A stretch of DNA of 41,091 nucleotides from Lachnospiraceae bacterium (GCA_900753685.1 CAAEAB010000166.1:1-41091), one strand, 5' to 3'; numbered from the stretch's first letter, positions 1-8,413 are shown. The notes: a model not told the origin generated them from the letters alone. Numbers and translations are program-made.

Positions 1-2
1 CC

Positions 3-365
3 GCCATAGCCAGGAGAGCCAACGAGGCGATCACAGCGGCTATGAACCTTTTGAATCGAATCGTTGTGCATAACGACTGGGAATGTGCAGAGCGTGATGC
101 GATCAATGACAATACGATCAGGAATAAAAACGACGCGCGTTATATCCAGCAGTGCGCCGAACAGTTTTATCGTAATGTGGAAATGAGCGCCGATCTGTTC
201 CGGCAGGCTGAGCAGGAGCTCCGGCAGAGTTTTGAGACGGTGGAGGGACCGCTTGGAACGTTCCTTTCTCTGGTGCCGCAAAATGAGGCTCAGCCGGGTG
301 TGGCACAGATTGCGATGTGTTCATTTGAAAATATTTCTTCAGCGATCAAAGGGGCTGTAAAATAA
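3..365 (+). CDS. Partial small helical protein at the head of a type VII-like operon
   Basis: The frame is open to the left edge of the window, so the true start lies outside; an internal ATG at 42 could also be used, but the residues before it continue the same Ala/Arg-rich helix, so I treat the gene as 5'-truncated. About 120 residues are visible, almost entirely predicted helix with charged heptad-like spacing, no signal peptide and no membrane segment. It ends 19 bp before a WXG100-like gene in the same direction. Size and context fit a small Esx-like or chaperone-like partner in a WXG100 secretion locus, but no WXG motif is visible in the part I can read. The function is inferred from neighbours only. 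Confidence 0.6.
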   Translation, partial: AIARRANEAITAAMNLLNRIVVHNDWECAERDAINDNTIRNKNDARYIQQCAEQFYRNVEMSADLFRQAEQELRQSFETVEGPLGTFLSLVPQNEAQPGVAQIAMCSFENISSAIKGAVK

Positions 366-384
366 GATTGAGAGAGGAAAAAAT

Positions 385-1521
385 ATGGCAAATACAGGTA
401 CAGTAATCGAACTTTCTCCAGAGCAGCTGGCACAGCAAGGACAGGAAATGCTGAAGCTCAAGAGCAGCTACGAAAGTCTGTTTCAGGGAATGCTTTCGGA
501 CCTTCAGGGAATCAACGGCGCATGGAGCGAGCTTCTGGCAAACAATTTTACCGGGAAGATAGCCAGCGCCCAGAAGAGTTTTTCTGGCGTTACAAAAATG
601 CTGCAGAACGGCAGTGTGGCGGCGCAGATGTCCGCCAGTAATATTGCTTCTCAGGATAGGGTGCTGGGAGAACTTGCCCGCGGCGGGACATTGCAGAGTA
701 TTCCGCTGCCGTCCGGAAAGTCTTCTTCGGGAAGTCCGCTCATGAGCGGCGCAGGAACTATTTTTGATTCCATGCTTTATTCGGATGAGCTTGGCGATAA
801 AGAGAGAGCGGTTGTGATGCAGGCTTATAAAAAGATGGGAAGTAATGCCTTATCTTTTTCAAAAAACGTCGTCAAGCTGACAAAGAACCTGGCGACCGGA
901 AAGTATGTTGACGCGGCAGTCAATACATGGGGGATCATAAACAATGTTTACTCGACGGCAAATATGGCCGCCCCGATAGAAATCGGATTGGGTCGGTTTA
1001 TTTCCCTGGTCACCGGCGACGACTCCTACCGGGAAGCGGCGCTGGAAAAGGCTCAGGAAGCAATTGAAATTGAAGGTTACACGGATGCGCTTAAGAGCGA
1101 AAATCAGCCGGAGTGGGTGCGTGAGATAGGTAAGTACACAGAGATACTGGATCAGGCAGCAGAGGGCAAAAAACTGTTTGACGCCGGTAAAGATATGGTA
1201 GAAGATGCCGGAAATCTGGAGAAAGTACTCGGTAGTGAACATCTGACAGATGAGACAAAGATGAGTTATGTAAAGGATGTTGTCCTGAAAAACCTGGGAT
1301 TTTCAAACATGGATTACTCCGAGGATACCTATTCCGGACAACAGAAGAACCGACAGGGATTCTTTGGAAATATCGGTAATTTGTGCGAATGGGGTCTTGC
1401 GGCCGACAAAGGAGAAGGCGATAAATATTTTTCAGATAAATTTAAACTGACAAAATTCGGGAAAGATGCGGATAGTTTTTTTGAAGATACTACGGAAATC
1501 ATTTATTCGTGGATGCATTGA
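385..1521 (+). CDS. WXG100-like protein with long C-terminal extension (putative type VII substrate)
   Basis: The product is 378 residues. The first ~95 form a helical hairpin with a W-x-E turn (AWSEL, Trp47) where WXG100 proteins carry WXG, followed by an Ala/Ser-rich second helix. Residues ~100-125 are a Gly/Ser-rich linker, and the rest is mostly helical with a small aromatic tail; I recognise no toxin domain there. The start is preceded by GAGAGGAAAAAAT. WXG100 proteins are exported by ESX/Yuk-type systems, and a WXG100 head fused to a larger C-terminal part is typical of their substrates. No signal peptide is visible. Downstream lie TPR, phosphatase and kinase genes within 12-18 bp, so it is probably co-transcribed with them. 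The exported role is inference; it could instead be a structural component. Confidence 0.65.
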   Translation: MANTGTVIELSPEQLAQQGQEMLKLKSSYESLFQGMLSDLQGINGAWSELLANNFTGKIASAQKSFSGVTKMLQNGSVAAQMSASNIASQDRVLGELARGGTLQSIPLPSGKSSSGSPLMSGAGTIFDSMLYSDELGDKERAVVMQAYKKMGSNALSFSKNVVKLTKNLATGKYVDAAVNTWGIINNVYSTANMAAPIEIGLGRFISLVTGDDSYREAALEKAQEAIEIEGYTDALKSENQPEWVREIGKYTEILDQAAEGKKLFDAGKDMVEDAGNLEKVLGSEHLTDETKMSYVKDVVLKNLGFSNMDYSEDTYSGQQKNRQGFFGNIGNLCEWGLAADKGEGDKYFSDKFKLTKFGKDADSFFEDTTEIIYSWMH

Positions 1522-1533
1522 CGGGGGGATGAC

Positions 1534-2142
1534 ATGAAAGAGAAGAACAGCGCAGAGATTGCTGCACAGGGTATGGAATCGTACCGGAGAGGCAATGAAT
1601 ATGTTGCGCAGAACAAAGCGGATGAGGCGCGGCAATGTTATTATGAAGCGCTTGATAAAGGCTATGTAAATTTTAAAAGTTTGCTGGCGGCGGCAATGGT
1701 GGAAAAGACCAGAGGCAATAAAGAAGAAGTGCTGCATTTACTCAGGCGGGCATGCGAAACGAATCCCGAGGCGAACGTTACAAGGAAGCTGTATCTGGAA
1801 GAGCTTTTTGAACAGAAAAAGTATGAGGAAGGCTGGAATTATCTTTTAGAGCAGGATGAAATCTTTGATAAGGAATCCCGAGTCTATCTGGAAATAAAGT
1901 CAAGATTTGCAAGCGCCCTGCAAATGAAAGAACCGGCAAAGGAAGCGTTTCTTAAATTATATGAAAAGTATGAGTCCCGCGAGGCAGCGCTGAGCCTGGC
2001 CGTCTTTGCACTGGTTGAAAAGCAGCCGGAAACGGCAAAGAAATATCTGGAACTGATTTTAAAAGAAGGGCAGAAAGAGAAAGGAGCAAAAACCGTTCTT
2101 TATGCTGCGGCTGAGGAACTGCAGAAAGTGTGCGTACAGTAG
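1534..2142 (+). CDS. TPR-like helical repeat protein
   Basis: A cytoplasmic protein of 202 residues, all helical, with TPR-like periodicity: paired helices around residues 10-45 (with an Ala-Arg-x-Cys-Tyr-Tyr-Glu-Ala-Leu TPR helix), 48-75, 80-105 and further Ala/Leu-rich pairs to the end. There is no signal peptide or membrane segment. The start follows a G-run ribosome site (GGGGGGATGAC) 12 bp after the WXG100-like gene, and the PP2C gene begins 9 bp after its stop. TPR proteins in such loci usually act as adaptors or chaperones; here it could hold the WXG100-like protein or link the kinase to it. That role is inferred from context. Confidence 0.65.
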   Translation: MKEKNSAEIAAQGMESYRRGNEYVAQNKADEARQCYYEALDKGYVNFKSLLAAAMVEKTRGNKEEVLHLLRRACETNPEANVTRKLYLEELFEQKKYEEGWNYLLEQDEIFDKESRVYLEIKSRFASALQMKEPAKEAFLKLYEKYESREAALSLAVFALVEKQPETAKKYLELILKEGQKEKGAKTVLYAAAEELQKVCVQ

Positions 2143-2151
2143 GAGAAAGAT

Positions 2152-2922
2152 ATGCTGAATATGATAGAAGCGGCTTGTTTCAGCCATGTGGGCAAGGTTC
2201 GCAGCAATAATGAAGATAATTTTTATTTTAATAATATGCATATGCCATCGGATAATTACGGAACGCCGATGGTGGAAAGTTCTATGAGACTGTTGAAATC
2301 CGGGGCTTTATTTGCAGTCTTTGACGGTATGGGCGGCGGCGATTTCGGCGAGCTGGCGGCTTATACGGCTGCACAGGCAATGGGGGAACTCCTTTTAAAA
2401 GGAGCGGGATTTGCCGCGGCAAATGAATTTTTGCAGTATCTATGCCTTGACTTAAACCGGCGGGGATTTGAAAAAGGGGCCGAAATCCATAATTTTCGTA
2501 TGGGTTCTACGGTAGTCGGACTATACTTTGAGAAGTTGTTTGCCTACAGCTTTAATCTCGGAGACAGCAAGCTGTTTTGTCTGAGAGAGAAGGAATTGGT
2601 ACAGATTTCAAACGATCATACTGATGAGCAGTATTTAAACGAAAAGGGTATTATCAACCGGAAACCACGGCTCACCCAGCATTTGGGTATAGATCCTGCG
2701 GAACTGCAGCTTGAACCCTGTATTAAGCGGTTTCAATATAAACGCGGCGATCAATACCTGTTGTGCAGCGACGGTCTTACAGATATGTTGAAGAACAGTG
2801 AGATTAGAGAATTACTGCTCACGGAGAAGAATGTAAAGGCGAGCGTCAGTCGGTTGATCCGGCAGGCTCTGGAACGGGGCGGCAGGGACAATGTGACGGT
2901 AATTCTTTGTAAAATTCATTAG
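2152..2922 (+). CDS. PP2C-family Ser/Thr protein phosphatase
   Basis: A 256-residue stand-alone PP2C (PPM) catalytic domain. The metal-binding signatures are in order: the N-terminal R-S-N-N-E-D stretch (residues 17-22), DGMGGG (58-63), a GST segment, SDGLTDML near 203, and the C-terminal GGRDNVTVI (Asp246). It should remove phosphate from Ser/Thr using Mn2+/Mg2+, acting in the cytoplasm. There is no membrane anchor. It sits directly before the kinase gene (18 bp), the usual writer/eraser pairing (PrpC/PrkC-like). AGGAGAAAGAT precedes the start. Family assignment is firm; the substrates are unknown, with the kinase itself and the operon's WXG100 and TPR proteins as likely candidates. Confidence 0.92.
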   Translation: MLNMIEAACFSHVGKVRSNNEDNFYFNNMHMPSDNYGTPMVESSMRLLKSGALFAVFDGMGGGDFGELAAYTAAQAMGELLLKGAGFAAANEFLQYLCLDLNRRGFEKGAEIHNFRMGSTVVGLYFEKLFAYSFNLGDSKLFCLREKELVQISNDHTDEQYLNEKGIINRKPRLTQHLGIDPAELQLEPCIKRFQYKRGDQYLLCSDGLTDMLKNSEIRELLLTEKNVKASVSRLIRQALERGGRDNVTVILCKIH

Positions 2923-2940
2923 ATTTAGGAGGAAGGAACT

Positions 2941-4665
2941 ATGGCAACACCTACTTGGCCGGGGTGGGAAACTGTCTGCGAACTTGGGCGAGGGAGTTTT
3001 GGAAGTGTCTATGAGATAAGAAAACAGATTTTTGACTATGCGGACAGGGCGGCATTAAAAGTCATCTCATTGCCCCAGAGCAGCAGTGAGATCAACGAAC
3101 TTTACAATGACGGATATGACGCAAAGAGTATCAGCGAACGCTTTCAGAGTTATCTGGAAGAAATTATCAGGGAGTATAAGCTGATGTCAGAACTGAAAGG
3201 GAATCCCAATATTGTGTACAGCGACGACGTATATTATGTTCAGCATGGCGACGGTATTGGCTGGGACATTTATATAAAAATGGAGCTGTTGACTCCTCTT
3301 TTCAGTGTTCTGAAGATACCGGCGGATGAACAGCAGGTCATTCATCTGGCGACGGATATGTGTAATGCATTGGCGGCATGCAGAAAGAAAAATATTGTTC
3401 ATCGGGATATTAAGCCCCAGAACATTTTCGTTTCCCAGAGCGGCGATTTTAAGTTGGGTGATTTCGGCATTGCCAAAACAGCGGAGCGTACGACGAGCGG
3501 TACAAAAACGGGAACGTACAGATATATGGCTCCGGAAGTGTACAATAATCAGCCTTATGGACCGGCCGTTGATATTTATTCTCTTGGAATGGTATTGTAT
3601 TGGATGTTAAACGACCGGCGCACGCCGTTTTTGCCGCTGCCTCCGGCAGTACCTACAGCAACGCAGGATGACGAGGCGCTCCGCCGCAGGATGAATGGGG
3701 ATTCGATTCCGGCGCCAACTCATGGAAGCGACGGACTGAAACGGATCGTACTCAGAGCTTGTGCTTATGATCCGAAAGCGAGATATGCTTCTGCAGAAGA
3801 AATGCTGGAAGATTTGCTTCGTCTTGGGACAGACCGACAGAGCAGCAGTACCTTCGCTTCTTCGGAAGATACCTACGAAGCGCAGGATACTTATGGAACA
3901 CAGACAATGGGGAATTCCTGGTCGATGAATGAGAATGACACGACCTGTGGACAAAATGGAAGAACCAGCGGTCCGGAGGGAGCCTTCGGGAATGCGTCGG
4001 ATTTTCGAAACGCCGGGACAGACGGAGATAAAACCCAGGGCGTACATAATACAAATTCCTACAGAAAACAGGAAGATTTCGGAGACATTTTTGGCAGAGC
4101 TTTTGGACAGGGAGAAAAAAATAATGTAAATGATTTACCAAAAGCTGACGGGGTTATCCCAATGACGCCGGAAGCTTTAAAAGAAGGCCAGGTAAGGACG
4201 GTGAGACATCCCTATGATGCGTCAAGAAGATTTCAGATTCAGATTTCATCAGGCGCCAGATTTGGGCAGAAGCTTCGCGTCACGGACAAGGGAAAAACAT
4301 TGTATTTTGAAATTGTCAGAGCAAATGTGGTTTTGCAGGTAGAACCGACGCGGACGTTTGATTCTCAGGACGTGCTTGCATACATTATGGCGATTGACGG
4401 GAAAAGGATAGGCGTTACTTTAGATAAGGAGCAGAGAAAGCAAATTTCCAGTGTCGGTTATTATGTTGACAGATTAACAGGATTCAGTTATCTGAAGGTA
4501 GATGTGTATCTTAACAAAAATCACACAAGGCCGACTTGGTCTCTCGATGTGCCGCATATTGACATAAGAGAGGGATATGCTGCTTACATTATCCTGGACT
4601 TGCCGAAACAGGGATGGATTACCTGTTATGCGCCGGAACTTCGTGTGGAATATCGAAAGCTGTGA
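2941..4665 (+). CDS. Ser/Thr protein kinase with disordered linker and C-terminal beta-rich domain
   Basis: A 574-residue protein. The N-terminal Hanks-type kinase domain (~8-285) has the Gly loop GRGSFG (16-21), catalytic Lys40, the HRDIKPQN loop (Asp156), DFG (174-176) and APE (197-199), so it should be active. Residues ~300-395 are Ser/Thr/Asn/Gly-rich and probably disordered. Residues ~400-574 form a beta-rich domain whose GARFGQKLRV segment recalls DnaJ C-terminal-type sandwiches. No transmembrane segment or PASTA repeats are visible, unlike PrkC/PknB, so it is predicted soluble. A TAGGAGGAAGGAACT ribosome site gives the start. It follows the phosphatase gene and precedes the MORN protease gene, which suggests one signalling unit. 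The C-terminal domain assignment is tentative. Confidence 0.9.
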   Translation: MATPTWPGWETVCELGRGSFGSVYEIRKQIFDYADRAALKVISLPQSSSEINELYNDGYDAKSISERFQSYLEEIIREYKLMSELKGNPNIVYSDDVYYVQHGDGIGWDIYIKMELLTPLFSVLKIPADEQQVIHLATDMCNALAACRKKNIVHRDIKPQNIFVSQSGDFKLGDFGIAKTAERTTSGTKTGTYRYMAPEVYNNQPYGPAVDIYSLGMVLYWMLNDRRTPFLPLPPAVPTATQDDEALRRRMNGDSIPAPTHGSDGLKRIVLRACAYDPKARYASAEEMLEDLLRLGTDRQSSSTFASSEDTYEAQDTYGTQTMGNSWSMNENDTTCGQNGRTSGPEGAFGNASDFRNAGTDGDKTQGVHNTNSYRKQEDFGDIFGRAFGQGEKNNVNDLPKADGVIPMTPEALKEGQVRTVRHPYDASRRFQIQISSGARFGQKLRVTDKGKTLYFEIVRANVVLQVEPTRTFDSQDVLAYIMAIDGKRIGVTLDKEQRKQISSVGYYVDRLTGFSYLKVDVYLNKNHTRPTWSLDVPHIDIREGYAAYIILDLPKQGWITCYAPELRVEYRKL

Positions 4666-4697
4666 TACCGTGGTCTGGATTTGGAAAGGAAACAGCA

Positions 4698-5777
4698 ATG
4701 GAACTGACGAATCATTTTTTCTTACAGGCAAAAAACAGGGGATATAATCAAAGACTTGTCGGAAAAGTTGCCTTTGTATATATTCTGGTTTCCGATCCGG
4801 TCAGTCATTGGAGGAATCAATCGGAGGTGGATGCCTGTGTTCAAAAAATCAAGCAGGTATCTGGTATGTTGACACAGGAAGCCAGAAAACAGCGCATAAA
4901 TCTCCAGATTAAGGATTTTGTGCTGAAATCTTCTTCAAACGAAGTTGTCTCATTGGAGACGCCTTACGGTTGGCATACCCGTGTTGTGCAAATCATCCAT
5001 CGCTCCTCTTTGCAGGAACTCCAAAATGAAATTAAAAAGTCTCAGGGCTTTGCAGAAGTGGCCGTCATTTTTTTGTTTAACCGCGGAGAGCGCTCTTTTG
5101 CGCGTCAGGTCGTAGATAATGTGTTTGAAGATGAGTTTGCCGCCGCATATAATACGGCTTCTGTTAATGATATTGCTCATGAGATTCTCCATCTGTTCGG
5201 CGCGGTTGACTTCTATTATATGGAGCGTGTCCAGAAAGCGGCGGAAAAGCATCTGCGCGGAGGACTCATGATGGGAAATACGGAAAAAATCATAGTGGAT
5301 GATTTTACATTGTATCTGATCGGGTGGCATCAAAAGCTTTCGCGGCGGGCGGCATCATTTTTGAGGGAAATACAGACAGTTACCCGAACAGAATGGGAAA
5401 ACGGCCTAAAAACTAAGATTCAGGGTGGAAATGACCGGATGGTCTTTCGAAACGGCGATATTTACGAAGGTACTTTTACCCATGGGCAACCGAATGGGTA
5501 TGGCACCTATTACTTTAAAGACGGCGGCCGCTATATTGGCGACGTCAGGTATGGCAAGCTTTATGGACAGGGCAAAATCCTTTATGCCAACGGAGACCGG
5601 TATGAAGGAAGCGTTAAAGATTCCAAGTTGGAGGGAAGCGGCGTTTTATCGCGGAAAAACGGCGACTATTACGTGGGAGAATTTTTAGAAAACGCATATA
5701 ATGGATATGGCGAATATCACTATGCATCCGGAAAAATCGAAAAGGGATACTGGAAAAAGGGCAGGCTCATTGAGTAA
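4698..5777 (+). CDS. Metzincin-like putative metalloprotease with C-terminal MORN repeats
   Basis: I choose ATG 4698 because GGAAAGGA lies 7 bases upstream; a longer frame from 4614 would overlap the kinase gene and lacks a ribosome site. The 359-residue product has HEILHLFGAVD at 161-171, which fits the zinc signature HExxHxxGxxD of metzincin-like proteases with Asp as third ligand. A downstream Met-Met-Gly (191-193) sits where a Met-turn is expected. Residues ~256-355 hold four to five ~23-residue MORN repeats (Y-x-G-x-(F/V) ... G-x-G). No signal peptide is visible. MORN repeats bind lipids or proteins and often target membranes. It is the last gene of the kinase/WXG100 operon. Protease activity and targeting are inference from motifs. 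Confidence 0.75.
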   Translation: MELTNHFFLQAKNRGYNQRLVGKVAFVYILVSDPVSHWRNQSEVDACVQKIKQVSGMLTQEARKQRINLQIKDFVLKSSSNEVVSLETPYGWHTRVVQIIHRSSLQELQNEIKKSQGFAEVAVIFLFNRGERSFARQVVDNVFEDEFAAAYNTASVNDIAHEILHLFGAVDFYYMERVQKAAEKHLRGGLMMGNTEKIIVDDFTLYLIGWHQKLSRRAASFLREIQTVTRTEWENGLKTKIQGGNDRMVFRNGDIYEGTFTHGQPNGYGTYYFKDGGRYIGDVRYGKLYGQGKILYANGDRYEGSVKDSKLEGSGVLSRKNGDYYVGEFLENAYNGYGEYHYASGKIEKGYWKKGRLIE

Positions 5778-5862
5778 TGGCTTGCTCTTGCCAGTTAAAA
5801 AGCATCATTTCCGAATCCTTTGTATAAGTTGTCAAAAGTTTGTAATTTTATAAAAAAGTTTA

Positions 5863-5891
5863 TAGACAATTTCGCCAAAGGGTGTTATAAT
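5863..5891 (+). promoter_or_regulatory. Sigma-A promoter of the lactate permease gene
   Basis: TAGACA at 5863-5868 and TATAAT at 5886-5891 are separated by 17 bp, close to the vegetative consensus. Transcription would begin near 5898, about 65 bases before the permease start, and directly into the palindromic operator. Confidence 0.8.
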
Positions 5892-5902
5892 GACAACATA
5901 GT

Positions 5903-5928
5903 AACTGGTAGAACTGGTAGGACCAGTT
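5903..5928 (+). promoter_or_regulatory. GntR (PdhR/LldR-type) operator with extra half-site
   Basis: AACTGGTAGGACCAGTT at 5912-5928 is a perfect 7-bp inverted repeat around AGG. It contains TGGTnnnACCA, the core known for FadR-subfamily GntR regulators such as PdhR and LldR. A further AACTGGT half-site lies at 5903-5909. The position just past the -10 box suits repression by blocking initiation. The GntR gene at 7647 is the obvious candidate regulator. Confidence 0.75.
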
Positions 5929-5962
5929 AAAAACAAATCAAACCAAAGAAAGGAAGAGGGTT

Positions 5963-7504
5963 ATGTTATTACAAGTTATTCTCGCGGTTATACCTATTGT
6001 ATGGTTAATCGTATCCATGACAGTTTTCAAAATGTCAGGTTTTAATGCCTGCGGTATCGGTCTTATTATTACAGCCGTTGAATGTCTTGCCATTTATGGC
6101 ATGTCAGTCATGGAAGTTGTTACAGGTACTGTTGAAGGTGTGTGTGCCGCTGTATGGCCAATCGGCATCATCATGTTTGGTGCCATGTTCGTATACAACC
6201 TGAGCTTGCGTACAGGAGCTATGGATGTGATTAAGAACATGTTGGCGTCTGTTTCTAACGACAAACGTGTTGCAGCGATTCTTCTTGGATGGTGCTTCGG
6301 CAACTTCATGGAAGGTATTGCTGGTTTCGGTACAGCCGTAGCTATTCCGGCAGCCATGATGGTTGGTATGGGATTTGACCCGATTGCAGCCGCTGTTATT
6401 TGCTTGATCGGTAATGCAGCATCCCCTGCTTTCGGTGCCATCGGTACACCGACGATCAGTGCGGCAAATACAGCCGGTCTTGATGCAACGATCTTATCCG
6501 GTCCGACATCGCTTCTGTTAGGCGGTCTGTGTATTTTATCTCCATTTGTTATCATCTTACTGGTAGGTAAATCCACGAAAGCTTTCAAAGGCGTTATGGG
6601 TATTACAATTGCTTCTGTAGTATCTTTCTATGTACCATTTTATGCGATTTCCGCATTTGTTGGTCCAGAGCTTTCCGTAACCATCGGCGCTCTTATTTCT
6701 CTCGTTGTTGTTATCTTTATGGGCCGCAGCTCTAAAGCGGATATTCCGGAAGAGTACTTGCTTGAAAAGAAAGAGGAAGGCACTGGCGCAGCCGTTTCTG
6801 CTCCGCAGATGAGCGCTGTAAAAGCATGGATTCCTTACGTATTAATCGTTATTTTCATTCTTGGTTCTTCCAAGCTGGTTCCTCCGATCAATACAGCATT
6901 GGGCAGTATTAAGTCGACAATTACATTCTATAGCGGCGAAGGTGCGGCAGCAGTATCCTTTGCATGGATCAATACACCGGGTGTATGGATGTTCATCGCA
7001 GGTATTATCGGTGCTTTGATTCAGGGCGCAAGCGTTGGCGACCTTGGAGCAGAATTTGTTGCAACGATCAAGAAATACTGGAAAGCCGTTGTTACGGTAG
7101 TATTCATCGTTTCTATTGCTAAATTAATGGGTTATGCAGGTATGGTTATTGCATTGGCAAATGGTTTAGTAGCTTTGACAGGCGGCTTCTATCCAATCAT
7201 CGCTCCGTTGATCGGTGGTATCGGTTGCTTCGTTACAGGTTCTGCAACATCTGCTTGTGTTATGTTCGCAAAACTCCAGTTTGAAATTGCAAACCAGTTA
7301 GGTATCGACCCATATTGGCTGGTAGCTGCAAACTCTGCAGGTGCAACCGCTGGTAAGATGATTTCTCCACAGAGTATTGCGATGGCTGCAGCAGCTATCA
7401 GTGTTACCGGTTCTGATGGTAAGATCATGAGCGCTACGATTAAGTGGTGTGCCCTTTACATAGTAATTGTTTGCGTTTGCTGCTATGTAGGTGCTATTCT
7501 CTAA
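5963..7504 (+). CDS. lctP: L-lactate permease (LctP family)
   Basis: A 513-residue integral membrane protein with about 12-14 hydrophobic segments. It has the family's Gly/Ala-rich segments, including the GNFMEGIAGFGTAVAIPAAM region (near residues 111-131) and a C-terminal SAGATAGKMISPQSIA block, both characteristic of lactate permeases that import lactate or glycolate with protons. Full length matches the family. It has its own promoter, operator and AAGGAAGAGG ribosome site, and is followed by the GntR regulator. No lactate dehydrogenase or racemase gene is adjacent, so the lactate-oxidising partner must be elsewhere. Family is confident; the exact substrate (lactate versus related hydroxy acids) is inferred. 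Confidence 0.92.
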   Translation: MLLQVILAVIPIVWLIVSMTVFKMSGFNACGIGLIITAVECLAIYGMSVMEVVTGTVEGVCAAVWPIGIIMFGAMFVYNLSLRTGAMDVIKNMLASVSNDKRVAAILLGWCFGNFMEGIAGFGTAVAIPAAMMVGMGFDPIAAAVICLIGNAASPAFGAIGTPTISAANTAGLDATILSGPTSLLLGGLCILSPFVIILLVGKSTKAFKGVMGITIASVVSFYVPFYAISAFVGPELSVTIGALISLVVVIFMGRSSKADIPEEYLLEKKEEGTGAAVSAPQMSAVKAWIPYVLIVIFILGSSKLVPPINTALGSIKSTITFYSGEGAAAVSFAWINTPGVWMFIAGIIGALIQGASVGDLGAEFVATIKKYWKAVVTVVFIVSIAKLMGYAGMVIALANGLVALTGGFYPIIAPLIGGIGCFVTGSATSACVMFAKLQFEIANQLGIDPYWLVAANSAGATAGKMISPQSIAMAAAAISVTGSDGKIMSATIKWCALYIVIVCVCCYVGAIL

Positions 7505-7544
7505 ATAAAAAGGCGATTAAAAGCATATAAAGCATACATGTTAG

Positions 7545-7581
7545 AAATGGCATCAGTGTGTGTTACATACTGGTGCCATTT
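7545..7581 (+). terminator. Hairpin after lctP, possible weak terminator
   Basis: AAATGGCA-CAGT (from 7545) pairs with ACTG-TGCCATTT (to 7581), with one mismatch and an 11-base loop. Only three T residues follow, so termination may be partial, allowing read-through into the GntR gene. The stem also contains an ACTGGT half-site like that of the upstream operator. Confidence 0.4.
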
Positions 7582-7646
7582 CAAATAAAAGGACTGTATA
7601 AGTTGGATTTGATGTAGATGTTTCTGATAAAAAGGAGGGCAGCGGG

Positions 7647-8336
7647 GTGGATTACCTATATACGGATATATATAAAAAGCTGGAACAGAGAATTAAAGGA
7701 ATGTCGGTGGGAGAAAAGCTTCCGTCGGAACGGACGATGGTCCAGGAATACGGTGTCAGCCGGAACGTCCTGAGAGAAGCGCTGGTGCTGCTGGGCGATA
7801 GGGGGCTGATTGAAATCCGGCCAGGGAAAGGCTCCTATGTAACGGATAAGCAGAATGCCCGACTTGTCAAACATTTTGAAAGAATACTGGATGAGGACCG
7901 TCACAGTCAGATGCAGGTGCTTGAGGTTCGGGAGGTACTCGAATTGGCTATGTTTGAGAAAGCTGCGTTAAATGCCGATGCGGACGATATTGAAGCTATG
8001 GAAAAAATTTATGAGCAGATGGAAAAAAATCTGAATGAAAAAATTGGGTATGGTGATTTAGATTTAAAGCTTCACATGCAGATCGCAAAGGCAACTCATA
8101 ACGATATTTTTCCGATTTTGGTTCGTACACTGTATGAGTCCAGTGGGCAGCGGATGATGTTGATGGAGGATCTGTTTCCGGATTCTATGAAATCGATTCA
8201 CCGAGATCATTTGGGAATTGTTGAGGCAATTAAACGCCGGGATGTAAAGACTGTGCGCAAGGTCGGTAAACGTCACTTTGACGTGGACCGTTATATGCTT
8301 CTTTCTATGAATGAGCTTGAAGTTGGTTCAAAATAA
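7647..8336 (+). CDS. GntR-family regulator, FadR subfamily (FCD domain)
   Basis: The GTG start at 7647 follows AAAGGAGG with an 8-base gap. The 229-residue product has an N-terminal winged helix (residues ~5-70; GEKLPSERTMVQEYGVSRNVLREAL, then the RGLIEIRPGKGSYV wing) and an all-helical C-terminal FCD ligand domain with the expected metal-binding Asp/His pattern (D-L-x-L-H around 135-139, later His residues). FCD regulators such as LldR and PdhR sense small carboxylates. Its position behind lctP and the TGGTnnnACCA palindrome in front of lctP argue that it represses the permease and is relieved by lactate or a relative. The ligand is inferred. Confidence 0.88.
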   Translation: MDYLYTDIYKKLEQRIKGMSVGEKLPSERTMVQEYGVSRNVLREALVLLGDRGLIEIRPGKGSYVTDKQNARLVKHFERILDEDRHSQMQVLEVREVLELAMFEKAALNADADDIEAMEKIYEQMEKNLNEKIGYGDLDLKLHMQIAKATHNDIFPILVRTLYESSGQRMMLMEDLFPDSMKSIHRDHLGIVEAIKRRDVKTVRKVGKRHFDVDRYMLLSMNELEVGSK

Positions 8337-8345
8337 AGGTAAAAT

Positions 8346-8413
8346 AAAAAGGTGTTTTCAAAGGAGAATCGGACAAGACCTCCGTCGTGGTTCTGCTGTA
8401 GGAAACACCTTTT
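8346..8413 (+). terminator. Long-loop hairpin between the GntR gene and hydF
   Basis: AAAAAGGTGTTTTC (8346-8359) can pair with GGAAACACCTTTT (8401-8413), followed by AGTTTTT. The loop of about 40 bases contains its own GGAG/CCTCC pairing. It looks like a Rho-independent terminator with an unusually large, internally folded loop, placed right after the GntR stop and before the hydF ribosome site. Confidence 0.5.

Noticed and set aside
4614..4697. Longer N-terminus for the MORN protease from ATG 4614
   Set aside because: It overlaps the kinase end by 52 bases and has no ribosome site, whereas ATG 4698 has GGAAAGGA at the right distance.
6094..6588. 164-codon - strand frame inside lctP
   Set aside because: It is a shadow of the permease gene: no ribosome site, low-complexity antisense composition.
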